DNA of 64,000 bases from Petrolisthes cinctipes. Its lineage: Eukaryota; Arthropoda; Malacostraca; Decapoda; Porcellanidae. The notes under the pieces are model-generated. The model made no database searches. It saw nothing but the letters and a program-made list of their open reading frames with translations, and was not told the origin of the DNA. A program made the translations under genes and the position numbers. The stretch lies in contig JAWQEG010000710.1 in assembly GCA_033782935.1 (NCBI GenBank), positions 1,612,001-1,676,000 on the forward strand, given 5' to 3'. Position 1 is the first letter of the stretch. Each line of letters begins with the position of its first letter. Positions 25,265 to 40,000 of this stretch are shown piece after piece.

Positions 25265-27561
25265 GGAGTAGGCATGTACAGATCGCTTCTGGGACACAAA
25301 AATATCTAATTTTCGGGTGTTTTGAGTCTGAATTTGAGATATAAACGGGTACAGAAGATGCAAGCGCATATCGACTTTTGTCACCCAAAATATCGATTTT
25401 TAGCATGTTTTTGGCCTATATTTTGAAAATACTCTAAAACGGAGTAGGCATGTACAGATCGCTTCTGGAACACAAAAATATTGAATTTTCGGGTGTTTTG
25501 AGCCTGAATTTGAGATATAAACGGGTACAGAAGATGCATGCACATATCGACTTTGGGCACCCAAAATACCGATTTTTAGCATGTTTTGGACCTGTATCTT
25601 AAAAATACTCTAACACGGAGTAGGCATGTACAGATCGCTTCTAGGACACATAAAATATTTAATTTTCGGGTGTTCTGAGCCTGAATTTGAGATATATAAT
25701 GGGTACAGAAGATGCATGCACATATCGACTTTGGGCACCCAAAATATCGATTTTTAGCATGTTTTGGGCCTATATTTTGAAAATATTCTAGCAATAACTA
25801 GGCATGTACAGATCGCTTCTGGGACCCAAAAATATCGAATTTTCGGGTGTTTTCAGTCTGAATTTGGAATATAAACGGGTACAGAAGATGCATACACATA
25901 TTGACTTTGGCAACCTAAAATATCGATTTTGAGCATGTTTTGGGTCTGTATCTTTAAAACATTCTAAGAAGGAGTAGGCATGTAGAGATCGCTTCTGGAA
26001 CACAAAAATATCTAATTTTCGGGTGTTTTTTGTGTCTGAATTTGAGATATAAACGGGTACAGAAGATGCAAGCACATATCGACTTTGGGCACACAAAATA
26101 TCGATTTTGAGCATGTTTTGGGACTGTATTTTGAAAATACTCTAGCACTGAGTAGGCATGTACAGGTCGCTTCTGGGACACTTAAAATATATAATTTTCG
26201 GGTGTTCTGAGCCTGAATTTGAGATATATAATGGGTACAGAAGATGCATGCACATATCGACTTTGGGCATCCAAAATATCGATTTTTAGCCTGTTTTGGC
26301 CATGTATTTTGAAAATACTCTAACACGGAGTAGGCATGTACAGATCGCTTCTAGGACCCAAACATATCGAATTTTCGGGTGTTTTGAGCCTGAATTTGAG
26401 ATATATAATGGGTACAGAAGATGCATGCACATATCGACATTGGGCATCCAAAATATCGATTTTTAGCATGTTATGGGTCTGTATCTTGAAAACATACTAG
26501 CAAGGAGTAGGCATGTACAGATCGCTTCTGGGACCCAAAAATATCGAATTTTCAGGTGTTTTGAGCCTGATTTTGAGATATAAACGGGTACAGAAGATGC
26601 ATGCACATATCGAATTTGGTTACCCAAAAAACCGATTTTTAGCATGTTTTGGACCTGTATCTTAAAAATACTCTAACACGGAGTAGGCATGTACAGATCG
26701 CTTATAGGACACATAAAATATTCATTTTTCGGGTGTTCTGAGCCTGAATTTTAGATATATAATGGGTACAGAAGATGCATGCACATATCGACTTTGGTCA
26801 ACTAAAATATGGATTTTTAGCATGTTTTAAGCCTATATTTTGAAAATATTCTAGCACTGAGTATGCATGTACAGATTGCTTCAGGAACCCAAAAATATTG
26901 AATTTTGGGGTGTTATGAGCCTGAATTTGGGATATAAACGGGCACAAAAGATGTATGCACATATCGACTTTGGACACCTAAAATATCGATTTTTATCATA
27001 TTTTAAGCCTATATTTTGAAAATATTCTAGCACTGAGTAGACATGTACAGATCGCTTCGCGGACCCAAAGATATTGAATTTTTGGGTGTTTTGAGCCTGC
27101 ATTTGAGATATAAACGGGTACTGAAAATGCATGCACATATCGACTTTTTGCACCTAAAATATCGATTTTGAGCATGTTTTGGGTCTGTATCTTGAAAACA
27201 TTCTAAGAAGGAGTAGGCATGTACAGATCGCTTCTGGGACGCAAAAATATCTAATTTTCGGGTGTTTTGAGTCTGAATTTGATATATAAACGGGTACAGA
27301 AGATGCAAGCACATATCGACTTTGGGCACCCAAAATATCGATTTTTAGCATGTTTTCGGCCTATATTTTGAAAATACTCTAACACGGAGTAGGCATGTAC
27401 AGATCGCTTCTGGGACACAAAAATATCGAATCTTCGGGTGTTTTGAGCCTGAATTTGAGATATAAACGGGTACAGAAGATGCATGCACATATCGACATTT
27501 TGCACATAAAATATCGATTTTTAGCATGTTTTGGGCCTTTATTTTGAAAATACTCTAACAC
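25265..27561 (-). repeat. ~2296-bp (13-monomer) higher-order repeat, copy 1
   Basis: Repeats at an offset of 2297 from 25265 to about 26395. The offset then becomes 2647 (26306-26760) and 2295 (from about 27112). Relative to copy 2 this copy therefore lacks a two-monomer block and carries a different two-monomer block (about 26760-27111) that copy 2 lacks. Markers are ACCCAAAAAACCGATTTTTA and GTCGCTTCTGGGACACTT. Confidence 0.85.
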
Positions 27562-29835
27562 GGAGTAGGCATGTACAGATCGCTTCTGGGACACAAAAAT
27601 ATCTAATTTTAGGTTGTTTTGAGTCTGAATTTGAGATATAAACGGGTACAGAAGATGCAAGCGCATATCGACTTTTGTCACCCAAAATATCGATTTTTAG
27701 CATGTTTTGGGCCTATATTTTGAAAATACTCTAAAACGGAGTAGGCATGTACAGATCGCTTCTGGAACACAAAAATATCGAATTTTCGGGTGTTTTGAGC
27801 CTGAATTTGAGATATAAACGGGTACAGAAGATGCATGCACATATCGACTTTGGGCACCCAAAATACCGATTTTTAGCATGTTTTGGACCTGTATCTTAGA
27901 AATACTCTAACACGGAGTAGGCATGTACAGATCGCTTCTAGGACACATAAAATATTTAATTTTCGGGTGTTCTGAGCCTGAATTTGAGATATATAATGGG
28001 TACAGAAGATGCATGCACATATCGACTTTGGGCACCCAAAATATCGATTTTTAGCATGTTTTGGGCCTATATTTTGAAAATATTCTAGCAATAACTAGGC
28101 ATGTACAGATCGCTTCTGGGACCATAAAATATCGAATTTTCGGGTGTTTTCAGTCTGAATTTGGAATATAAACGGGTACACAAGATGCATACACATATTG
28201 ACTTTGGCAACCTAAAATATCGATTTTGAGCATGTTTTGGGTCTGTATCTTTAAAACATTCTAAGAAGGAGTAGGCATGTAGAGATCGCTTCTGGAACAC
28301 AAAAATATCTAATTTTCGGGTGTTTTGTGTCTGAATTTGAGATATAAACGGGTACAGAAGATGCAAGCACATATCGACTTTGGGCACACAAAATATCGAT
28401 TTTGAGCATGTTTTGGGACTGTATTTTGAAAATACTCTAGCACTGAGTAGGCATGTACAGGTCGCTTCTGGGACACTTAAAATATATAATTTTCGGGTGT
28501 TCTGAGCCTGAATTTGAGATATATAATGGGTACAGAAGATGCATGCACATATCGACTTTGGGCATCCAAAATATCGATTTTTAGCATGTTTTGGCCATGT
28601 ATTTTGAAAATACTCTAACACGGAGTAGGCATGTACAGATTGCTTCTAGGACCCAAACATATCGAATTTTCGGGTGTTTTGAGCCTGAATTTGAGATATA
28701 AAAGGGTAAAGAAGATGCATACACATATTGTCTTTGGCAACCTAAAATATCGATTTTGAGCATGTTTTGGGTCTGTATCTTCAAAACATTCTAAGAAGGA
28801 GTAGGCATGTAGAGATCACTTCTGGAACACAAAAATATCTAATTTTTGGTTGTTTTGAGTCTGAATTTGAGATATAAACGGGTACAGAAGATGCAAGCGC
28901 ATATCGACTTTTGTCACCCAAAATATCGATTTTTAGCATGTTTTGGCCATGTATTTTGAAAATACTCTAACACGGAGTAGGCATGTACAGATCGCTTCTA
29001 GGACCCAAACATATCGAATTTTCGGGTGTTTTGAGCCTGAATTTGAGATATATAATGGGTACAGAAGATGCATGCACATATCGACATTGGGCATCCAAAA
29101 TATCGATTTTGAGCATGTTATGGTTCTGTATCTTGAAAACATACTTGCAAGGAGTAGGCATGTACAGATCGCTTCTGGGACCCAAAAATATCGAATTTTC
29201 AGGTGTTTTGAGCCTGATTTTGAGATATAAACGGGTACAGAAGATGCATGCACATATCGAATTTGGTTACCCAAAAAACCGATTTTTAGCATGTTTTGGA
29301 CCTGTATCTTAAAAATACTCTAACACGGAGTAGGCATGTACAGATCGCTTCTAGGACACATAAAATATTGAATTTTCGGGTGTTCTGAGCCTGAATTTTA
29401 GATATATAATGGGTACTGAAAATGCATGCACATATCGACTTTTTGCACCTAAAATATCGATTTTGAGCATGTTTTGGGTCTGTATCTTGAAAACATTCTA
29501 AGAAGGAGTAGGCATGTACAGATCGCTTCTGGGACGCAAAAATATCTAATTTTCGGGTGTTTTGAGTCTGAATTTGATATATAAACGGGTACAGAAGATG
29601 CAAGCACATATCGACTTTGGGCACCCAAAATATCGATTTTTAGCATGTTTTCGGCCTATATTTTGAAAATACTCTAACACGGAGTAGGCATGTACAGATC
29701 GCTTCTGGGACACAAAAATATCGAATTTTCGGGTGTTTTGAGCCTGAATTTGAGATATAAACGGGTACAGAAGATGCATGCACATATCGACATTTTGCAC
29801 ATAAAATATCGATTTTTAGCATGTTTTGGGCCAAT
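27562..29835 (-). repeat. ~2296-bp (13-monomer) higher-order repeat, copy 2
   Basis: Second copy. It contains a two-monomer duplication (about 28690-29040) and lacks about 352 bp present in copy 1. Net length is almost unchanged. The match to copy 1 ends near 29835. Confidence 0.85.
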
Positions 29836-31239
29836 ATTTCGAAAATATTTTACCATTGAGTATGCATGTACAGATCGCTTCTGGGACCCAAAAATATTGA
29901 ATTTTGGGGTGTTCTGAGCCTGAATTTAGGATATAAACGGGTACAAAAGATGTAAGCACATATTGACTTGGGACACCTAAAATATCGATTTTTATCATAT
30001 TTTAGTCCTATATTTTGAAAATATTCTAGCACTGAGTAGACATGTACAGATCGCTTCGTTGACCCAAAAATATTGAATTTTTGGGTGTTTTGAGCCTGCA
30101 TTTGAGATATAAACGGGTACTGAAGATGCATGCACATAGCGACTTTTTGCACCTAAAATATCGATTTTGAGCATGCTTTGGGTCTGTATTATGAAAACAT
30201 TCTAGCAAAGAGTAGGAATGTACAGATCGGTTCTGGGTCCCAAGAATATCGAAATTATCGATTTTTAGCATGTTTTGAGCTTATATTTTGGAAACATTCT
30301 AGAACTGAGTAGGCATGTACAGATCGCTTCTGGGACCCAAAAATATTGAATTTTCAGTTGTTTTGAGCGTGAATTAGAGATTTAAACGGGTACTGAAGAT
30401 GCATGCAGATATCGACTTAATGCACGTAAAATATCAATTTTGAGTATGTTTTGGGTCTGTATCTTGAAAATATTTTTGCAATGTGTAGGCATGTACTGAT
30501 CGCTTCTGGGACACAAAAATACCGAATTTTTGGGTGTTTTGAGCCTGAATTTGAGATATAAACGGGTACAGAACATGCATGCACATATCGACGTGGGACA
30601 CTTAAGATATCGATTTTTAGCATGTTTTGAGCCTATATTTTATAAACATTCTAGCACTGAGTAGGCATGTACAGATCGCTTCTGGGACCCAAAAACATCG
30701 AATTTTTGGGTGTTTTGAGCCTGAATTTGAGATATAAACGGGTACAGAAGATGCATACACATATTGACTTTTTGCACCTAAAATATCGATTTTGAACATG
30801 TTTTGGGTCTGTATCTTCAAAACATTCTAAGAAAGAGTAGTCATGTACAGATCGCTTCTGGGACACAAAAATATCGAATTTTCGTGTGTTTTGAGTCTGA
30901 ATTTGAGATATAAACGGGTACAGAAGATGCAAGCACATATCGACTTTGGGCACCCAAAATATCGATTTTTAGCATGTTTTGGGCCTTTATTTTGAAAATA
31001 CTCTAACACGGAGTAGGCATGTACAGATCTCTTCTGGGACACAAAAATATCGAATTTTCGGGTGTTTTGAGCCTGAATTTGAGATATAAACGGATACAGA
31101 AGATGCATGCACATATCAACTTTTTGCACCTAAAATATCGATTTTCAGCATGTTTTGGGTCTATATTTTGAAAACATTCTAGCAAAGAGTAGGCATGTGC
31201 AGATCGCTTCTGGGACCCAAAAATATCGAATTTTCGGGT
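29836..31239 (-). repeat. B-type linker monomers, including a truncated monomer at 30247
   Basis: Varied monomers without a period. At 30247 the short junction TATCGAAATTATCGATTTTT marks a monomer that has lost about 79 bp. The same junction is a fixed element of the downstream 2912-bp HOR, so this linker shares ancestry with it. Confidence 0.7.
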
Positions 31240-34151
31240 GTTTTGAGCCTGAATTTGAGATATAAACGGGTACAGAAGATGCTTTCACATATCGAATTTA
31301 GCACCCAAAATATCGATTTTGAGCTTGTTTTGGTCCGGTATTTTAAAAATACTCTAACACGGAGTATGCATGTACAAATCTCTTCTGGGACACAAAAATA
31401 TCGAATTTTCGGGTGTTTCGAGCCTGAATTTGAGATATAAACGGGTACAGAAGATACATGCACATATCGACTTTTTGCACCTAAAATATCGATTTTGAGC
31501 ATGTTTTGGGTCTGTATCGTGAAAACATTCTAAGAAGGAGTAGGCATGTACAGATCGTTTCTGGGACACAAAAATATCTAATTTTCGGGTGTTTTGAGTC
31601 TGAATTTGAGATATAAACGGGTACAGAAGATGCAAGCACATATCGACTTTGGGCACCCAAAATATCGATTTTGAGCATGTTTTGGGCCTACATTTTGAAA
31701 ATACTCTAACACGGAGTAGGCATGTACAGATCGCTTCTGGGACACAAAAATATCGAAATTATCGATTTTTAGCATGTTTTGAGCCTATATTTTGAAAACA
31801 TTTTAACAAGGAGTAGGCATGTACAGATCGCTTCTGGGACACAAAAATACCGAATTTTTGGGTGTTTTGAGCTTGAATTTAAGATATAAACGGGTACAGA
31901 AGATGTATTCATATATCGACTTTGGGCACCTAAACTATCGATTTTCAGCATGTTTTGGGCCTGTATTTTGAAAGTACTCTAACATGGAGTAGGCATGTAC
32001 AGATCGCTTCTGGGACCCAAAAATATCGAATTTTTGGGTGTTTTGAGCCTGAATTTGAGATATAAACGGGTACAGAAGATCCATACACATATTGACTTTG
32101 GCAACCTAAAATATCGATTTTGAGCATGTTTTGGGTCTGTATCTTGAAAACATTCTAAGAAAGAGTAGGCATGTACAGATCGCTTCTGGGACACAAAAAT
32201 ATTGAATTTTCGGGTGTTTTATGTCTGAATTTGAGATATAAACGGGTACAGAAGATGCATGCACATATCGACTTTGGGCAACCAAAATATCAATTTTGAG
32301 TATGTTTTGGGGCAATATTTTGAAAATATTATAGCACTGAGTAGGCATGTACAGATAGCTTCTGGGACCCAAAAATATTGAATTTTCCGTTGTTTTGAGC
32401 CTAAATTTGAGATTTAAACGGGTACTGAAGATGCATGCAGACATCGACTGAATGCACGTAAAATATCAATTTTGAACATGTTTTGGGTCTGTATCTTGAA
32501 AACATTCTATCAAGGAGTAGGCATGTACAGATCGCTTCTGGGACTTAAAAATACCGAATTTTTGGGTGTTTAGAGCCTGAATATGAGATATAAACGAGTA
32601 CAGAAGATGCATGCATATATCGACTTTGGGCACCTTAAATATCGATTTTCAGCATGTTTTGGGCCTGTATTTCGAAAGTACTCTAACACGGAGTAGGCAT
32701 GTACACATCGCTTCTGGGACCCGAAAATATCGAATTTTTCGGTGTTTTGAGCCTGAATTTGAGATATAAACGGGTACAGAAGATGCATGCACATATCGAC
32801 TTTGGGCACACAAAATATCGATTTTTAGCATGTTTTGGGCCCGTATTGTGATAATACTCTAACAGGGAGTAGGCATGTACAGATTGCTTCTGGGACACAA
32901 AAATATCTAATTTTCGGGTGTTTTGAGCCAGGTTTTGAGATATAAACGGGTACAGACGATGCATGAACATATAGACTTTGGGCACCTAAAATATCGATTT
33001 TTAGCATATTTAGGGCCTGTATTTTGAAAATACTCTAGCACTGAGTAGGCATGTACAGATTGCTTCTGGGACCCAAAAACATCGAATTTTCGGTTGTTTT
33101 GAGCCTGAATTTAAAATATAAACGGGTACAGAAGATGCATGCACATATCGACTTTGGGCACCCAAAATATCAATTTTGAGTATGTTTTGGGCCAATATTT
33201 TGAAAATATTCTAGCACTGAGTAGGCATGTACAGATCGCTTCTGGGACCCAAAAATATTGAATTTTTGGGTGTTTTGAGCCTTCATTTTAGATATAAACG
33301 GGTACTGAAGATGCATGCACATATCGACTTTTCCCACCTAAAATATCGATTTTGAGCATGTTTTGGGTCTGTATCTTGAAAACATTCTAAGAAGGAGTAG
33401 GAATGTAGAGATCGCTTCTGGAACACAAAAATATCTAATTTTCGGGTGTTTTGAGTCTGCATTTGAGATATAAACGGGTACAGAAGATGCAAGCACATAT
33501 CGACTTTGGGCACACAAAATATCAATTTTTAGCATGTTTTGGGCCTATATTTTGAAAATACTCTAACACGGAGTAGGCATGTACAAATCGCTTCTGGGAC
33601 CCAAAAATATTGAATTTTTGGGTGTTCTAAGCCTGAATTTGGGATATAAACGGGTACAAAAGATATATGGACATATCGACTTTGGACAACTAAAATATGG
33701 ATTTTTAGCCTGTTTTAAGCCTATATTTTGAAAATATTCTAGCACTGAGTATGCATGTACAGATTGCTTCTGGGACCCAAAAATATTGAATTTTGGGGTG
33801 TTCTGAGCCTAAATTTGGGATATAAACGGGCACAAAAGATGTATGCACATATCGACTTTGGACACCTAAAATATCGATTTTTATCATATTTTAGGCCTAT
33901 ATTTTGAAAATATTCTAGTACTGAGTAGACATGTACAGATCGCTTCGCGGACCCAAAAATATTGAATTTTTGGGTGTTTTGAGCCTGCATTTGAGATATA
34001 AACGGGTACAGAAGATGCATGCACATATCGACTTTTTGCACCTAAAATATCGATTTTGAGCATGTTTTGGGTCTGTATCTTGAAAACATTCTAAGAAGGA
34101 GTAGGCATGTACAGATCGCTTCTGGGACGCAAAAATATCTAATTTTCGGGT
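31240..34151 (-). repeat. 2912-bp (17-monomer) higher-order repeat, copy A
   Basis: Diagnostic ATCGAATTTAGCACCC occurs at 31291, 34203 and 37115, exactly 2912 bp apart. The length equals 17 monomers minus the ~80 bp lost from the truncated monomer at 31751-31770. Copy A has a single copy of the four-monomer block that is doubled in copies B and C, and keeps the 33.28-34.1 kb block that B has lost. Copy edges are approximate. Confidence 0.85.
31751..31770 (-). repeat. Truncated monomer junction (about 79 bp lost)
   Basis: The 20-bp junction TATCGAAATTATCGATTTTT joins the TATCGAA of one half-unit to the ATCGATTTTT of the other. It is repeated at 30247, 34663, 37575 and 41192, marking each copy of the 2912-bp HOR and one older relative. 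It accounts for the HOR length of 17 x 176 minus 80. Confidence 0.85.
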
Positions 34152-37063
34152 ATTTTAAGTTTGAATTTGAGATATAAACGGGTACAGAAGATGCTTTCAC
34201 ATATCGAATTTAGCACCCAAAATATCGATTTTGAGCTTGTTTTGGTCCGGTATTTTAAAAATACTCTAACACGGAGTATGCATGTACAAATCTCTTCTGG
34301 GACACAAAAATATCGAATTTTCGGGTGTTTCGAGCCTGAATTTGAGATATAAACGGGTACAGAAGATGCATGCACATATCGACTTTTTGCACCTAAAATA
34401 TCGATTTTGAGCATGTTTTGGGTCTGTATCGTGAAAACATTCTAAGAAGGAGTAGGCATGTACAGATCGTTTCTGGGACACAAAAATATCTAATTTTCGG
34501 GTGTTTTGAGTCTGAATTTGAGATATAAACGGTTACAGAAGATGCAAGCACATATCGACTTTGGGCACCCAAAATATCGATTTTGAGCATGTTTTGGGCC
34601 TACATTTTGAAAATACTCTAACACGGAGTAGGCATGTACAGATCGCTTTTGGGACACAGAAATATCGAAATTATCGATTTTTAGCATGTTTTGAGCCTAT
34701 ATTTTGAAAACATTTTAACAAGGAGTAGGCATGTACAGATTGCTTCTGGGACACAAAAATACCGAATTTTTGGGTGTTTTGAGCCTGAATTTAAGATATA
34801 AACGGGTACAGAAGATGTATTCATATATCGACTTTGGGCACCTAAACTATCGATTTTCAGCATGTTTTGGGTCTGTATTTTGAAAGTACTCTAACATGGA
34901 GTAGGCATGTACAGATCGCTTCTGGGACCCAAAAATATCGAATTTTTGGGTGTTTTGAGCCTGAATTTGAGATATAAACGGGTACAGAAGATCCATACAC
35001 ATATTGACTTTGGCAACCTAAAATATCGATTTTGAGCATGTTTTGGGTCTGTATCTTGAAAACATTCTAAGAAAGAGTAGGCATGTACAGATCGCTTCTG
35101 GGACACAAAAATATAGAATTTTCGGGTGTTTTAAGTCTGAATTTGAGATATAAACGGGTACAGAAGATGCATGCACATATCGACTTTGGGCAACCAAAAT
35201 ATCAATTTTGAGTATGTTTTGGGGCAATATTTTGAAAATATTATAGCACTGAGTAGGCATGTACAGATAGCTTCTGGGACCCAAAAATATTGAATTTTCC
35301 GTTGTTTTGAGCCTAAATTTGAGATTTAAACGGGTACTGAAGATGCATGCAGACATCGACTGAATGCACGTAAAATATCAATTTTGAACATGTTTTGGGT
35401 CTGTATCTTGAAAACATTCTATCAAGGAGTAGGCATGTACAGATCGCTTCTGGGACTTAAAAATACCGAATTTTTGGGTGTTTAGAGCCTGAATATGAGA
35501 TATAAACGAGTACAGAAGATGCATGCATATATCGACTTTGGGCACCTTAAATATCGATTTTCAGCATGTTTTGGGCCTGTATTTTGAAAGTACTCTAACA
35601 CGGAGTAGGCATGTACACATCGCTTCTGGGACCCGAAAATATCGAATTTTTCGGTGTTTTGAGCCTGAATTTGAGATATAAACGGGTACAGAAGATCCAT
35701 ACACATATTGACTTTGGCAACCTAAAATATCGATTTTGAGCATGTTTTGGGTCTGTATCTTGAAAACATTCTAAGAAAGAGTAGGCATGTACAGATCGCT
35801 TCTGGGACACAAAAATATAGAATTTTCGGGTGTTTTAAGTCTGAATTTGAGATATAAACGGGTACAGAAGATGCATGCACATATCGACTTTGGGCAACCA
35901 AAATATCAATTTTGAGTATGTTTTGGGGCAATATTTTGAAAATATTATAGCACTGAGTAGGCATGTACAGATAGCTTCTGGGACCCAAAAATATTGAATT
36001 TTCCGTTGTTTTGAGCCTAAATTTGAGATTTAAACGGGTACTGAAGATGCATGCAGACATCGACTGAATGCACGTAAAATATCAATTTTGAACATGTTTT
36101 GGGTCTGTATCTTGAAAACATTCTATCAAGGAGTAGGCATGTACAGATCGCTTCTGGGACTTAAAAATACCGAATTTTTGGGTGTTTAGAGCCTGAATAT
36201 GAGATATAAACGAGTACAGAAGATGCATGCATATATCGACTTTGGGCACCTTAAATATCGATTTTCAGCATGTTTTGGGCCTGTATTTTGAAAGTACTCT
36301 AACACGGAGTAGGCATGTACACATCGCTTCTGGGACCCGAAAATATCGAATTTTTGGGTGTTTTGAGCCTGAATTTGAGATATAAACGGGTACAGAAGAT
36401 GCATGCACATATCGACTTTGGGCACACAAAATATCGATTTTTAGCATGTTTTGGGCCCGTATTGTGATAATACTCTAACAGGGAGTAGGCATGTACAGAT
36501 TGCTTCTGGGACACAAAAATATCTAATTTTCGGGTGTTTTGAGTCAGGTTTTGAGATATAAACGGGTACAGACGATGCATGAACATATAGACTTTGGGCA
36601 CCTAAAATATCGATTTTTAGCATATTTAGGGCCTGTATTTTGAAAATACTCTAGCACTGAGTAGGCATGTACAGATTGCTTCTGGGACCCAAAAACATCG
36701 AATTTTCGGTTGTTTTGAGCCTGAATTTAAAATATAAACGGGTACAGAAGATGCATGCACATATCGACTTTGGGCACCCAAAATATCAATTTTGAGTATG
36801 TTTTGGGCCAATATTTTGAAAATATTCTAGCACTGAGTAGGCATGTACAGATCGCTTCTGGGACCCAAAAATATTGAATTTTTGGGTGTTTTGAGCCTTC
36901 ATTTGAGATATAAACGGGTACTGAAGATGCATGCACATATCGACTTTTCCCACCTAAAATATCGATTTTGAGCATGTTTTGGGTCTGTATCTTGAAAGCA
37001 TTCTAAGAAGGAGTAGGAATGTAGAGATCGCTTCTGGAACACAAAAATATCTAATTTTCGGGT
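34152..37063 (-). repeat. 2912-bp HOR, copy B (four-monomer gain and loss)
   Basis: Total length equals copy A, but the content differs. A 704-bp block (four monomers) is tandemly doubled at about 34950-36357, and a four-monomer block equivalent to about 33.3-34.1 kb is missing. The truncated monomer is at 34663. The two changes cancel, so the 2912-bp period is kept. Confidence 0.82.
34950..36357 (-). repeat. 704-bp (4-monomer) tandem duplication inside HOR copy B
   Basis: Two copies at a 704-bp offset: GAAGATCCATACACATATTG recurs at 34987 and 35691. A matching doubling occurs in copy C (about 37860-39270), but not in A or D. Confidence 0.85.
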
Positions 37064-40000
37064 GTTTTGAGTCTGCATTTGAGATATAAACGGGTACAGA
37101 AGATGCAAGCACATATCGAATTTAGCACCCAAAATATCGATTTTGAGCTTGTTTTGGTCCGGTATTTTAAAAATACTCTAACACGGAGTATGCATGTACA
37201 AATCTCTTCTGGGACACAAAAATATCGAATTTTCGGGTGTTTCGAGCCTGAATTTGAGATATAAACGGGTACAGAAGATGCATGCACATATCGACTTTTT
37301 GCACCTAAAATATCGATTTTGAGCATGTTTTGGGTCTGTATCGTGAAAACATTCTAAGAAGGAGTAGGCATGTACAGATCGTTTCTGGGACACAAAAATA
37401 TCTAATTTTCGGGTGTTTTGAGTCTGAATTTGAGATATAAACGGGTACAGAAGATGCAAGCACATATCGACTTTGGGCACCCAAAATATCGATTTTGAGC
37501 ATGTTTTGGGCCTACATTTTGAAAATACTCTAACACGGAGTAGGCATGTACAGATCGCTTTTGGGACACAGAAATATCGAAATTATCGATTTTTAGCATG
37601 TTTTGAGCCTATATTTTGAAAACATTTTAACAAGGAGTAGGCATGTACAGATCGCTTCTGTGACACAAAAATACCGAATTTTTGGGTGTTTTGAGCCTGA
37701 ATTTAAGATATAAACGGGTACAGAAGATGTATTCATATATCGACTTTGGGCACCTAAACTATCGATTTTCAACATGTTTTGGGTCTGTATTTTGAAAGTA
37801 CTCTAACATGGAGTAGGCATGTACAGATCGCTTCTGGGACCCAAAAATATCGAATTTTTGGGTGTTTTGAGCCTGAATTTGAGATATAAACGGGTACAGA
37901 AGATCCATACACATATTGACTTTGGCAACCTAAAATATCGATTTTGAGCATGTTTTGGGTCTGTATCTTGAAAACATTCTAAGAAAGAGTAGGCATGTAC
38001 AGATCGCTTCTGGGACACAAAAATATAGAATTTTCGGGTGTTTTAAGTCTGAATTTGAGATATAAACGGGTACAGAAGATGCATGCACATATCGACTTTG
38101 GGCAACCAAAATATCAATTTTGAGTATGTTTTGGGGCAATATCTTGAAAATATTATAGCACTGAGTACGCATGTACAGATAGCTTCTGGGACCCAAAAAT
38201 ATTGAATTTTCCGTTGTTTTGAGCCTAAATTTGAGATTTAAACGGGTACAGAAGATGCATGCAGACATCGACTGAATGCACGTAAAATATCAATTTTGAA
38301 CATGTTTTGGGTCTGTATCTTGAAAACATTCTATCAAGGAGTAGGCATGTACAGATCGCTTCTGGGACTTAAAAATACCGAATTTTTGGGTGTTTAGAGC
38401 CTGAATATGAGATATAAACGAGTACAGAAGATGCATGCATATATCGACTTTGGGCACCTTAAATATCGATTTTCAGCATGTTTTGGGCCTGTATTTTGAA
38501 AGTACTCTAACACGGAGTAGGCATGTACACATCGCTTCTGGGACCCGAAAATATCGAATTTTTCGGTGTTTTGAGCCTGAATTTGAGATATAAACGGGTA
38601 CAGAAGATCCATACACATATTGACTTTGGCAACCTAAAATATCGATTTTGAGCATGTTTTTGGTCTGTATCTTGAAAACATTCTAAGAAAGAGTAGGCAT
38701 GTACAGATCGCTTCTGGGACACAAAAATATAGAATTTTCGGGTGTTTTAAGTCTGAATTTGAGATATAAACGGGTACAGAAGATGCATGCACATATCGAC
38801 TTTGGGCAACCAAAATATCAATTTTGAGTATGTTTTGGGGCAATATTTTGAAAATATTATAGCACTGAGTAGGCATGTACAGATAGCTTCTGGGACCCAA
38901 AAATATTGAATTTTCCGTTGTTTTGAGCCTAAATTTGAGATTTAAACGGGTACTGAAGATGCATGCAGACATCGACTGAATGCACGTAAAATATCAATTT
39001 TGAACATGTTTTGGGTCTGTATCTTGAAAACATTCTATCAAGGAGTAGGCATGTACAGATCGCTTCTGGGACTTAAAAATACCGAATTTTTGGGTGTTTA
39101 GAGCCTGAATATGAGATATAAACGAGTACAGAAGATGCATGCATATATCGACTTTGGGCACCTTAAATATCGATTTTCAGCATGTTTTGGGCCTGTATTT
39201 TGAAAGTACTCTAACACGGAGTAGGCATGTACACATCGCTTCTGGGACCCGAAAATATCGAATTTTTCGGTGTTTTGAGCCTGAATTTGAGATATAAACG
39301 GGTACAGAAGATGCATGCACATATCGACTTTGGGCACACAAAATATCGATTTTTAGCATGTTTTGGGCCCGTATAGTGATAATACTCTAACAGGGAGTAG
39401 GCATGTACAGATTGCTTCTGGGACACAAAAATATCTAATTTTCGGGTGTTTTGAGCCAGGTTTTGAGATATAAACGGGTACAGACGATGCATGAACATAT
39501 AGACTTTGGGCACCTAAAATATCGATTTTTAGCATATTTAGGGCCTGTATTTTGAAAATACTCTAGCACTGAGTAGGCATGTACAGATTGCTTCTGGGAC
39601 CCAAAAACATCGAATTTTCGGTTGTTTTGAGCCTGAATTTAAAATATAAACGGGTACAGAAGATGCATGCACATATCGACTTTGGGCACCCAAAATATCA
39701 ATTTTGAGTATGTTTTGGGCCAATATTTTGAAAATATTCTAGCACTGAGTAGGCATGTACAGATCGCTTCTGGGACCCAAAAATATTGAATTTTTGGGTG
39801 TTTTGAGCCTTCATTTGAGATATAAACGGGTACTGAAGATGCATGCACATATCGACTTTTCCCACCTAAAATATCGATTTTGAGCATGTTTTGGGTCTGT
39901 ATCTTGAAAGCATTCTAAGAAGGAGTAGGAATGTAGAGATCGCTTCTGGAACACAAAAATATCTAATTTTCGGGTGTTTTGAGTCTGCATTTGAGATATA

